This document shows positions 1 to 5,309 of a stretch of DNA of 5,336 nucleotides, in pieces (position 1 is the stretch's first letter; the number at the start of each line of letters is the position of its first letter). Under the pieces are notes generated by a model that was not told the origin of the DNA, did no database searches, and was given only the letters and a program-made list of their open reading frames with translations. The DNA is taken from positions 1-5,336 of the forward strand of contig JAIRSN010000110.1 in the NCBI GenBank assembly GCA_031255425.1, written 5' to 3'. The position numbers were made by a program, and so were the translations under genes. Source of the stretch: Dysgonamonadaceae bacterium. Its GTDB lineage: Bacteria > Bacteroidota > Bacteroidia > Bacteroidales > Azobacteroidaceae.

Positions 1-8
1 CCAAAAAT

Positions 9-680
9 TTACAGTAAATCCGGACGCAGGCGTTGCGTCCGTTCGAAGGATTGTTGCAATTCCCAGTCCTTTATCTTCGCCTCGTGACCGGACAGCAACA
101 CCTCCGGAACCTGCCATCCCTTGTAGTCCGCCGGGCGAGTGTAGACCGGAGGCGCCAGCAGGTTGTCCTGGAAAGAGTCGGAAAGCGCCGACTGTTCGTC
201 GCCGATGGCGCCCGGAATCAGCCGGACAATCGCGTCGGACAGGACTGCCGCCGCCAGTTCGCCGCCGGTCAGGACGTAGTCGCCGATGGAAATCTCCAGC
301 GTGACCAGGTGTTCCCGGATGCGGTAGTCAATCCCCTTGTAATGACCGCAAAGGATGATCAGGTTCCGGTGCAGCGACAGGCGGTTTGCCAGCGGCTGGT
401 TGAAGGTGACGCCGTCGGGCGAGGTGTAGATCACCTCGTCGTAAGCGCGTTGCGATTTCAGGTGCGACAGCGCCCGGTCGACCGGCTCGCATTGCAGAAC
501 CATCCCCGCCTGTCCCCCAAACGGGTAATCGTCGACCCGCCGGTGCTTGTCCGACGAATAATCCCGCAGGTTGTGTACCTGGATCTCCACTAAGCCGCGG
601 TCTTGCGCGCGTTTTAAGATGGAACAGCGGAGGGGGCTTTCCAGCATTTCCGGAAGGACGGTCAGAATATCAATGCGCAC
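9..680 (-). CDS. trmD: tRNA (guanine(37)-N1)-methyltransferase TrmD
   Basis: TrmD transfers a methyl group from S-adenosylmethionine to N1 of G37, next to the anticodon of tRNAs reading codons that begin with C or G at the relevant position; this prevents +1 frameshifting. It works in the cytoplasm as a homodimer with a SPOUT trefoil-knot fold. Visible family blocks are VDDYPFGG (residues 49-56), SPDG (87-90), the knot and cofactor segment [12 protein letters not shown] (110-121), and [13 protein letters not shown] (131-143). R153 and D168 (in LSDSF) align with the catalytic Arg154 and Asp169 of the E. coli enzyme. [10 protein letters not shown] and LLSGHEAKI follow in the C-terminal half. 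The length of 223 residues matches the short Bacteroidales form; E. coli TrmD is about 255. The start is GTG: an in-frame TGA lies about 45 bases upstream with no ATG between, and [12 protein letters not shown] is the usual N-terminus. It lies 42 bp downstream of the small membrane protein gene and is probably cotranscribed with it. The stop is 8 bases from the window edge, so any terminator is outside. Confidence 0.97.
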   Translation of the reverse strand: MRIDILTVLPEMLESPLRCSILKRAQDRGLVEIQVHNLRDYSSDKHRRVDDYPFGGQAGMVLQCEPVDRALSHLKSQRAYDEVIYTSPDGVTFNQPLANRLSLHRNLIILCGHYKGIDYRIREHLVTLEISIGDYVLTGGELAAAVLSDAIVRLIPGAIGDEQSALSDSFQDNLLAPPVYTRPADYKGWQVPEVLLSGHEAKIKDWELQQSFERTQRLRPDLL

Positions 681-722
681 GGCGGTAAAGGATGAGTGAA
701 ACGTATATATAAGGAAGGAATC

Positions 723-1133
723 TCATTTTCCGGAGGACGATCCGACAATGCTGTCGACGATAAACTTGCTGTGTCCGCGCCAAAGCACGGGCGCAAAGTA
801 CTCCTTGTAGTGCAGCCCGACGTCCTGTCCGCCGGCAAGCATCAACTTGCGCGCAACCGCCTCGTCGGAGACGGAAAACACAAACTCGTTCGACTGGATG
901 CCGCCGCTTACGCTCCCCGGCTTCAGCCCCGCCTGAATCAGCTTGCCTTCGTAGGTCTTAAAAACGTATCCCTTGTAAACCACGTAGTTCAGTTGCCCGG
1001 CTTTCACGCCTTCCCCCCAGACAAAATAGAACCGGACGTAGATGAACAGGCTCAAAGCAAGCACGGCGACGGCTATTGCGCCGGTTTTCCACTTCCGGAG
1101 GGTCCGGTTTTTCTCTTTTTTCGGTGTTTCCAT
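723..1133 (-). CDS. small membrane-anchored protein of unknown function, conserved-looking in Bacteroidales
   Basis: Function unknown. The 136-residue product has a basic N-terminus (residues 2-16, rich in Lys and Arg), one hydrophobic segment (about 17-38), then a soluble C-terminal part of about 95 residues. By the positive-inside rule that part would face the periplasm. The soluble part opens with EGVKAGQLNYVVYKGYVFKTYEGKL (given here in two pieces: EGVKAGQLNY at 41-50, VVYKGYVFKTYEGKL at 51-65), continues with FSVSDEAVARKL (86-97), and ends with a Tyr/Phe/Trp-rich stretch (108-125). From memory, Bacteroides genomes carry similar short proteins (a hydrophobic anchor, then an 'EGxRxGxL...VFKTYEG' block). 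Some of these bear the name '6-phosphogluconate dehydrogenase', which cannot be right for a protein this small. The ATG start gives a sensible charged N-terminus. The gene lies upstream of trmD on the same strand and diverges from the dsbD-like gene. The stop TGA is followed by 42 bp before the trmD start. Confidence 0.85.
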   Translation of the reverse strand: METPKKEKNRTLRKWKTGAIAVAVLALSLFIYVRFYFVWGEGVKAGQLNYVVYKGYVFKTYEGKLIQAGLKPGSVSGGIQSNEFVFSVSDEAVARKLMLAGGQDVGLHYKEYFAPVLWRGHSKFIVDSIVGSSSGK

Positions 1134-1160
1134 AAATTCAAACTGCTTTTTAATGTATGT

Positions 1161-1191
1161 ATTGATTGAATAAGTAATTTTTATATCTTTG
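1161..1191 (+). promoter_or_regulatory. Bacteroides-type promoter for the dsbD-mazG pair
   Basis: ATTG at 1161-1164 is followed, after a 19-bp A/T-rich spacer, by TATCTTTG at 1184-1191. This fits the known primary sigma-factor consensus of Bacteroidota: TTG or TTTG near -33, with a 19-21 bp spacer to TAnnTTTG near -7. Transcription would begin a few bases later in the run of A residues (1193-1201), giving a leader of only about 10-18 nt before the ATG at 1211. A purine-rich Shine-Dalgarno sequence is absent, as is usual in the phylum. No comparably good promoter was found on the opposite strand for the divergent gene starting at 1133. Confidence 0.8.
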
Positions 1192-1210
1192 CAAAAAAAA
1201 ATTAGTAACC

Positions 1211-3208
1211 ATGTTTCACAAAATCCAATTCATTTCATTCTTTTTCCTCACCCCTTTTTACCTTCTTGCCCAGATGCAGGAGCCTGTGAAATGGGAACAT
1301 GCAATTCTTCCAACGAGCGAAATTGTTTTTTCCACCACCATCGAACCCGGCTGGCACCTCTACGATATGAACATGCCTTCCGGCGGGCCGATTCCGACTG
1401 CCTTTGTTTTTGAAACGCTGGAAGGGGCGGAATTGTCCGGCAAAGTTACAACTCTTGCCGGAATAACCACGGCATTTGATGATTTATTTGGCATGAATAT
1501 CAGTTGGTACGACGGGAATCCGTCTTTTACCCAGAAGATAACGGTCCGGAACCCGGCGGCGTTCAGCGTGCAGGGATACATTGATTATATGACTTGCAAC
1601 GACGAATATTGCATCCCCTGCAAGGAAGAGTTTTCTTTTTCTGCGGATGACCTGCCGGCAGCGCTCCGGAGCGCGGGCAAGAAAGAAACGCCTGCCGCTA
1701 AGGAGCCGGTTGCCCCGTCCCTGCCGGCGGATACGGCGGTTGTGCCGGACGAGCCGGTTGCCGCCGTTGCCGAACCGGGCGACTGGTGGCGTCCGGTTAT
1801 CAAGGAGATGCAGGACTTCGGAGCCGGCGAAACGGCGGCAGACCGGTCGTGGCTGGCGATTTTCCTGCTGTGTTTCGGCGGCGGATTCCTGGCGCTGCTG
1901 ACCCCTTGCGTGTGGCCGATTATCCCGATGACGGTCAGCTTTTTCCTCAAACGGTCGAAGTCCGACCGCAAGAAGGCAATCACCGATTCGGTCGTTTACG
2001 GGCTGTCGATTATCGTTATTTACCTTGCCTTGGGACTGCTGATCACCATCCTTTTCGGCGCCAGCGCCCTGAACGAACTGTCGACCAATGCGGTGTTCAA
2101 CCTGCTGTTCTTCGCGCTGCTGGTCTTGTTTGCCGTGTCCTTTTTCGGCGCCTTCGAACTGACGCTGCCCGCCTCGTGGACAACAAAGCTGGACCGCAAA
2201 GCCGAATCTACCACCGGTTTCCTCAGTATCTTCTTCATGGCATTCACCCTGGTGCTGGTTTCTTTTTCCTGCACCGGGCCGATTATCGGCGGATTGCTTG
2301 TGCAGGCAGCCAGTATGGGCAGCATCATTGGTCCGGCGATCGGCATGTTCGGCTTCGGCCTGGCGTTGGCGATCCCGTTTGCTTTCTTTGCCCTCTTTCC
2401 CTCGCTGCTGCAAAACCTTCCCAAGTCGGGCGGCTGGCTTAATTCGGTCAAAGTGGTGCTGGGCTTCCTTGAGCTTGCCCTGGCGCTGAAGTTTTTGTCG
2501 GTGGCAGATCTCGCTTACGGCTGGCGGATTTTAGACCGCGAGGTCTTCCTCGTCCTCTGGATCATTATCTTTGCCTTACTCGGATTTTATTTATTGGGGA
2601 AAATACGGTTTGCCCACGACAGCGAGCTGAAGCACGTTTCCGTCAGCCGGTTGTTCCTCTCAATCCTCTCCCTGTCGTTTGCCGTGTATATGATTCCCGG
2701 TTTATGGGGGGCGCCGCTGAAGGCGATCAGCGCTTTCCCGCCGCCGCTCTACACGCAGGATTTCAGTTTGTATCACGGCGAAGTGCATCCCAAGTTCCTC
2801 GATTACGAAGAGGGCATGGCGTATGCCGCGAAGCACGGGAAACCCGTCATGATCGACTTTACCGGCTTCGGATGCGTTAATTGCCGGGAGATGGAGGCGT
2901 CCGTCTGGTCGGATCCGCGTGTGAAAGGCATCATCGACAACGATTACGTGTTGATTTCCCTTTATGTGGACGATAAAACGAAGTTGCCGGAAACGATTGA
3001 GATAGAAGAATACGGCAAGAAAACCAAGTTGCGGACCGTCGGCGATAAATGGAGCTACCTGCAACGGCAGAAGTTCGGCGCCAACGCGCAACCGTATTAT
3101 GTATTGTTAAATAACCGGGGAATGCCGCTTGCGCCGTGGCGGGCGTACAACAAGAACGTGGACGAATACATCCGTTTCTTGCAGGAAGGCATCCGGAATT
3201 ACAAATAA
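1211..3208 (+). CDS. dsbD: DsbD-type thiol:disulfide interchange protein (DsbD-alpha / transmembrane beta / thioredoxin-like gamma)
   Basis: It carries electrons from cytoplasmic thioredoxin across the inner membrane to periplasmic thiol proteins. The 665 residues hold all three parts of the family. A signal peptide (1-20, cleavage likely after FYLLA) is followed by an N-terminal Ig-like alpha domain (about 24-143) with the cysteine segment C129-NDEY-C134-IP-C137. An Ala/Pro/Glu-rich linker (about 155-190) leads to a membrane domain of about eight helices (212-497). Its reactive cysteines are C233 in LTPCVWP and C354 in SCTGP, 121 residues apart; E. coli C163 and C285 are 122 apart. The C-terminal thioredoxin-like gamma domain (about 525-665) has FTGFGCVNC (C555, C558) and a likely cis-proline at P628 (NAQPYY). 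The third alpha-domain cysteine, C137, stands where relatives usually have proline, as far as I recall. The ATG follows a good promoter by 19 bases. mazG starts 12 bp after the stop. The name dsbD is assigned by architecture; partners in this organism could be cytochrome c maturation or other periplasmic thiol proteins. Confidence 0.95.
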   Translation: MFHKIQFISFFFLTPFYLLAQMQEPVKWEHAILPTSEIVFSTTIEPGWHLYDMNMPSGGPIPTAFVFETLEGAELSGKVTTLAGITTAFDDLFGMNISWYDGNPSFTQKITVRNPAAFSVQGYIDYMTCNDEYCIPCKEEFSFSADDLPAALRSAGKKETPAAKEPVAPSLPADTAVVPDEPVAAVAEPGDWWRPVIKEMQDFGAGETAADRSWLAIFLLCFGGGFLALLTPCVWPIIPMTVSFFLKRSKSDRKKAITDSVVYGLSIIVIYLALGLLITILFGASALNELSTNAVFNLLFFALLVLFAVSFFGAFELTLPASWTTKLDRKAESTTGFLSIFFMAFTLVLVSFSCTGPIIGGLLVQAASMGSIIGPAIGMFGFGLALAIPFAFFALFPSLLQNLPKSGGWLNSVKVVLGFLELALALKFLSVADLAYGWRILDREVFLVLWIIIFALLGFYLLGKIRFAHDSELKHVSVSRLFLSILSLSFAVYMIPGLWGAPLKAISAFPPPLYTQDFSLYHGEVHPKFLDYEEGMAYAAKHGKPVMIDFTGFGCVNCREMEASVWSDPRVKGIIDNDYVLISLYVDDKTKLPETIEIEEYGKKTKLRTVGDKWSYLQRQKFGANAQPYYVLLNNRGMPLAPWRAYNKNVDEYIRFLQEGIRNYK

Positions 3209-3220
3209 TCACCACCACCG

Positions 3221-4057
3221 ATGAACGATTACCCTTCCTTCCCCGCTGCGGCACGCCGCCCGGCGACGCATCCTTCCCTGCAAGCCTTCGGCAGGCTGCT
3301 GGACATCCTGGACGAACTCCGGGAAAAATGCCCGTGGGACAAAAAGCAGACCAACGAAAGCCTGCGTACAAACACGATTGAAGAGACCTACGAGTTGTGC
3401 GAAGCGATTATCCGGGATGCGGTTCCGGAAATCAAGAAAGAACTCGGCGATGTGTTGTTGCACATTGTGTTTTACGCGAAAATAGCCGAAGAAAAAGGGC
3501 AATTCGACATCGCGGACGTTTGCCATTCCTTGTGCGACAAACTGATTTTCCGGCATCCGCACGTCTTTGGGGCGGATGTCGCGAAAACACCGGGGCAGGT
3601 CGAACAGAATTGGGAACAAATCAAACTGAAAGAGAAGGGCGGTAACCGGACGGTGCTGGAAGGCGTCCCCGCGTCCCTGCCGTCGGTCGCCAAGGCGCAC
3701 CGGATTCAGGACAAAGCGCGCAATGCCGGTTTCGATTGGGACCGGAAAGAGGAGGTTTGGGCGAAAGTGCAGGAGGAGTTCCGCGAACTGGAGCAGGAGA
3801 TTGCCGTTATGGATCCGGATAAGATGGAGAGCGAGTTCGGCGACCTGTTTTTCAGCCTGATCAACGCTGCGCGGCTTTACAAAATCAATCCGGACAATGC
3901 TTTGGAACGTACGAACCAGAAATTTATCCAACGGTTCAACTACATCGAACAAAAAGCGAAAGAGCAGGGAAAACCCCTGAAAGAAATGACGTTGGCGGAG
4001 ATGGAAACCCTTTGGCAGGAAGCGAAAGGGACCGTCCGTCCGGCAACGGAACACTGA
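3221..4057 (+). CDS. mazG: nucleoside triphosphate pyrophosphohydrolase MazG
   Basis: MazG hydrolyses (d)NTPs to the monophosphate and pyrophosphate in the cytoplasm, clearing abnormal nucleotides; in E. coli it also affects (p)ppGpp levels. The 278-residue protein has both tandem all-alpha MazG domains of the E. coli-type enzyme (about 263 residues). The N-terminal domain shows CPWDKKQT (37-44), EETYE (E54, E55, E58) and ELGD (E74, D77). The linker region shows WEQIK (131-135) and KAHRIQDKARNAGFDW (158-173). The C-terminal domain shows EEFRE (E185, E186, E189) and EFGD (E205, D208), the Mg2+-binding EExxE...ExxD pattern that forms the active site, then RTNQKFIQRF (230-239). The ATG lies 12 bp after the dsbD-like stop, so the two are probably one transcript. 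The first 17 or so residues precede the conserved core and are poorly constrained; no better downstream start was seen. Its stop is 4 bp from the end of the convergent gene. Confidence 0.96.
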   Translation: MNDYPSFPAAARRPATHPSLQAFGRLLDILDELREKCPWDKKQTNESLRTNTIEETYELCEAIIRDAVPEIKKELGDVLLHIVFYAKIAEEKGQFDIADVCHSLCDKLIFRHPHVFGADVAKTPGQVEQNWEQIKLKEKGGNRTVLEGVPASLPSVAKAHRIQDKARNAGFDWDRKEEVWAKVQEEFRELEQEIAVMDPDKMESEFGDLFFSLINAARLYKINPDNALERTNQKFIQRFNYIEQKAKEQGKPLKEMTLAEMETLWQEAKGTVRPATEH

Positions 4058-4061
4058 ATTT

Positions 4062-4445
4062 TCAATAGGAATACGAGAGTGAGTGTCTTCTCCACAGGAT
4101 AATTGGGTAGGAGGGGGAGTATTGGTATTCGATTACCGGCCCGCAATACAGCCGGATGTACAGCGGCCGCTTAAACCGGTCCATTTCCAATTTGATCACA
4201 TAACCGTTCCCTGTTTTGTATTCGAAAAGCTCGTAAAAAGGCTGGGGAGTATTAAATTCGATTGCAGGAATTTGGGCAATATCGCTTAATCCGCCGACGG
4301 CACCGAGGTCGCAGATAGAAATATTCCCTTTGTGAACTTTGCAGATTTGTATGGAGAAAAGATTGCCTTCCGAAGCAGATAACCAACCGTAGAGCCACCC
4401 ATCTTTCCCATAAAAATCGACATGCATTAATTCTCTGTTAGACAT
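4062..4445 (-). CDS. hypothetical protein, 127 residues, convergent to mazG
   Basis: I do not recognise this protein. It has no signal peptide and no clear membrane segment. It is rich in aromatic residues (many Tyr, plus Trp17, Trp21 and Trp118), with alternating hydrophobic and polar stretches that suggest a beta-rich soluble fold. Examples are FYGKDGWLYGWLSA (11-24), ISICDLGAVGGL (42-53) and GYVIKLEMDRFKRPLYIRLY (81-100). Cysteines are at 35, 45 and 101. The TTA-rich, lower-GC codon use differs from that of the GC-richer genes to its left. This and its position next to the repeat island suggest an accessory gene. The ATG at 4443-4445 gives MSNRELMHVD; Met7 is an alternative start. No convincing promoter or ribosome-binding site was found upstream. 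The uninterrupted frame, the sensible composition and the tight convergent packing support a real gene. The lack of a recognised family keeps confidence moderate. Confidence 0.6.
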   Translation of the reverse strand: MSNRELMHVDFYGKDGWLYGWLSASEGNLFSIQICKVHKGNISICDLGAVGGLSDIAQIPAIEFNTPQPFYELFEYKTGNGYVIKLEMDRFKRPLYIRLYCGPVIEYQYSPSYPIILWRRHSLSYSY

Positions 4446-4660
4446 ATATTGTGTAATTGATTAACCGGAAATTATCGTTCTTTATTAATTTTCGAATTGT
4501 CGTTCAAACATTTATCTTTTTCTTGAATAAATTTATTGAGAAATACCAAAAAAGCACGGACACGATATATTCTTCAATCAGCAGGCAAAGTTATAATAAA
4601 TATTTTTAACATAAAAATTATTTTGTTAGTAAAAGCATTTTTGTTTCGGCAGGACACAGC

Positions 4661-4688
4661 GCCGGACACGCAGTGTCTTTTATATTTT
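4661..4688 (+). repeat. GCA-loop hairpin repeat with T-rich tail, copy 1
   Basis: Stem GACAC (4665-4669), loop GCA, stem GTGTC (4673-4677), then TTTTATATTTT (4678-4688). The 28 bases 4661-4688 recur exactly at 4865-4892, and 25 of them recur inverted at 4938-4962. A short stem followed by a T-rich run resembles an intrinsic terminator, but no gene ends just upstream. Confidence 0.85.
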
Positions 4689-4712
4689 GAGGCGCAGCCT
4701 CTTTTATATTTT
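4689..4712 (+). repeat. GCA-loop hairpin repeat with T-rich tail, copy 2
   Basis: This copy directly abuts copy 1. Stem GAGGC (4689-4693), loop GCA, stem GCCTC (4697-4701), then the same TTTTATATTTT tail (4702-4712). The stem sequence differs from copy 1 on both sides in a complementary way, while loop, closing C-G pair and tail are kept. The 13 bases TCTTTTATATTTT at 4676-4688 and 4700-4712 form a direct repeat. Confidence 0.85.
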
Positions 4713-4762
4713 AGTGAGGCACGACATGTCGGCTTGGCTGCGGAGGAGGAGGGACGCAGTCC
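4713..4762 (+). repeat. downstream body of the dispersed repeat, segment A, with a terminal GCA-loop hairpin
   Basis: Following copy 2, the bases 4732-4756 match the reverse complement of 5230-5254 at 21 of 25 positions. Within the segment are a perfect 10-bp palindrome CGACATGTCG (4722-4731) and, at its end, another short GCA-loop hairpin: GGAC (4752-4755), GCA, GTCC (4759-4762). That hairpin has no TTTTATATTTT tail. Confidence 0.7.
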
Positions 4763-4840
4763 ACAAAACCTTATTTCTACCTAATTTTACAGACAAACTA
4801 CCTTAGTAGCAACGCAGATATAATCTATATCCCAACCTCA

Positions 4841-4867
4841 TTAAAATACAAAAGCGGCTGCGCCGCC
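4841..4867 (-). repeat. GCA-loop hairpin repeat, inverted copy
   Basis: Read on the minus strand: stem GCGGC, loop GCA, stem GCCGC (hairpin 4854-4866), followed by TTTTGTATTTTAA (4853 down to 4841). The 18 bases 4850-4867 recur exactly at 5281-5298. It stands back to back with the plus-strand copy beginning at 4865, so the two share a few G/C bases. Confidence 0.8.
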
Positions 4868-4962
4868 GGACACGCAGTGTCTTTTATATTTTAAAGGAGT
4901 ACGGTATATCTGCTACGCATAGGGACATTGCCTCCCCAAAATATAAAAGACACTGCGTGTCC
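4868..4962. repeat. REPIN-like inverted pair of GCA-loop hairpins (25-bp perfect arms)
   Basis: The left arm 4868-4892 and right arm 4938-4962 are perfect reverse complements over 25 bp, separated by 45 bp (4893-4937). Just inside the arms, GGAG (4896-4899) and CTCC (4932-4935) could extend the pairing. Each arm is itself a GCA-loop hairpin (GACAC-GCA-GTGTC) with its TTTTATATTTT tail pointing inward, so the strand can fold as one long hairpin or as two small ones. This is the architecture of REPINs, paired inverted REP sequences usually mobilised by a RAYT transposase encoded elsewhere. That mechanism is inferred; no transposase is in the window. Confidence 0.75.
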
Positions 4963-5249
4963 GTCGTCGCAGTTTCGCGCAAACGTCCCGAAGAAGTTTT
5001 TACGTCGTCGCGCGTTCGCGCAAACGTCCCGAAGAAGTTTTTACGTCGTCGCGTGTTCGCGCAAACGTCCCGAAGAAATTTTTTCGTCGTCGCGCACTCG
5101 CGACTAACAAAAATTAACATTTTCGCGAAATCGCGCATTCGCGACAATGATTTTAAAACATTTTTTTAATGTCGCGCACTCGCGACCAACATAAATTAAC
5201 ATATTTACGAAGTCGCGGAACTGCGAAAACGTCCCTTCGCTTCCGTAGC
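4963..5249. repeat. tandem array, seven units with an exact 41-bp period
   Basis: Units start at 4963, 5004, 5045, 5086, 5127, 5168 and 5209. Units 1-3 are nearly identical: GTCGTCGC, a short variable part, TTCGCGCAAACGTCCC, then GAAGAA and a T-rich end. Units 4-6 keep the first part but replace the rest with A/T-rich sequence; each carries a compact inverted repeat, such as GTCGCG-CACT-CGCGAC at 5089-5104 and 5171-5186, and TCGCG-CATT-CGCGA at 5131-5144. Unit 7 (5209-5249) is diverged but regains AAACGTCCC, which leads into the dispersed-repeat body on its right. The anchor TCGC recurs at 4967, 5008, 5049, 5090, 5131, 5172 and 5213 with no insertion or deletion. Because 41 is not a multiple of three, consecutive units are read in different frames, so the array is not coding. 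A 41-bp step is close to four helical turns. Confidence 0.9.
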
Positions 5250-5298
5250 CAAGCAAATACACCGTACCATTTAAAATTATAAAAGCGGCTGCGCCGCC
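5225..5298 (-). repeat. dispersed repeat copy (segment B): hairpin, T-rich tail and body
   Basis: Read on the minus strand from 5298: hairpin GCGGC-GCA-GCCGC (5285-5297), tail TTTTATAATTTTAA (5284-5271), then GTACGGTGTATTTGC (5267-5253), then a G/C-rich body (5254-5230). The 15-base block matches 4899-4913 at 13 of 15 positions, and the body matches 4732-4756 at 21 of 25. The order hairpin, tail, block, body is therefore shared between copies. The body runs directly into unit 7 of the 41-bp array. Confidence 0.75.
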
Positions 5299-5309
5299 GC
5301 CTTGCGGCG
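5295..5309. repeat. G/C-rich hairpin
   Basis: CGCCGC (5295-5300), loop CTT, GCGGCG (5304-5309) is a perfect 6-bp stem that overlaps the GCA-loop hairpin at 5285-5297. The two cannot form at once on the same strand. Confidence 0.6.

Noticed and set aside
1484..2413. Long leftward open frame (309 codons) antisense to the dsbD-like gene
   Set aside because: Its composition is dominated by Gln, Arg and Gly, which is typical of an antisense shadow. The opposite strand encodes a clear DsbD membrane domain.
3209..4054. Long leftward open frame (281 codons) antisense to mazG
   Set aside because: The plus-strand frame carries all MazG motifs in order. The antisense frame is a shadow of high-GC codon use, with no recognisable domains.
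4058..4061. Shared bidirectional terminator between mazG and the convergent gene
   Set aside because: The gap is 4 bp and no stem-loop with flanking T and A runs was found in the adjoining coding ends.
4087..4104. DnaA-box-like sequence near TCTCCACAGGATAA
   Set aside because: It does not match TTATCCACA on either strand, is single, and lies inside the 4062-4445 coding frame.
4446..4535. Promoter for the leftward gene starting at 4445
   Set aside because: TTTG and TAATTT-like pieces exist on the minus strand, but their spacing (about 30 bp) does not fit the 19-21 bp Bacteroides-type rule.
4536..4784. Rightward open frame of 82 codons over the hairpin repeats
   Set aside because: Its second half is built from the GCA hairpins and tails, giving DTQCLLYF-type peptides that also appear on the opposite strand from the inverted copy. 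The composition follows the repeat, not a protein, and no start signal is seen.
4963..5249. CRISPR array
   Set aside because: Units 1-3 are identical across almost the whole 41 bp, leaving no spacer. In units 4-6 the shared core is only about 16 bp and the 'spacers' are A/T-rich and similar to one another. No cas gene is present.
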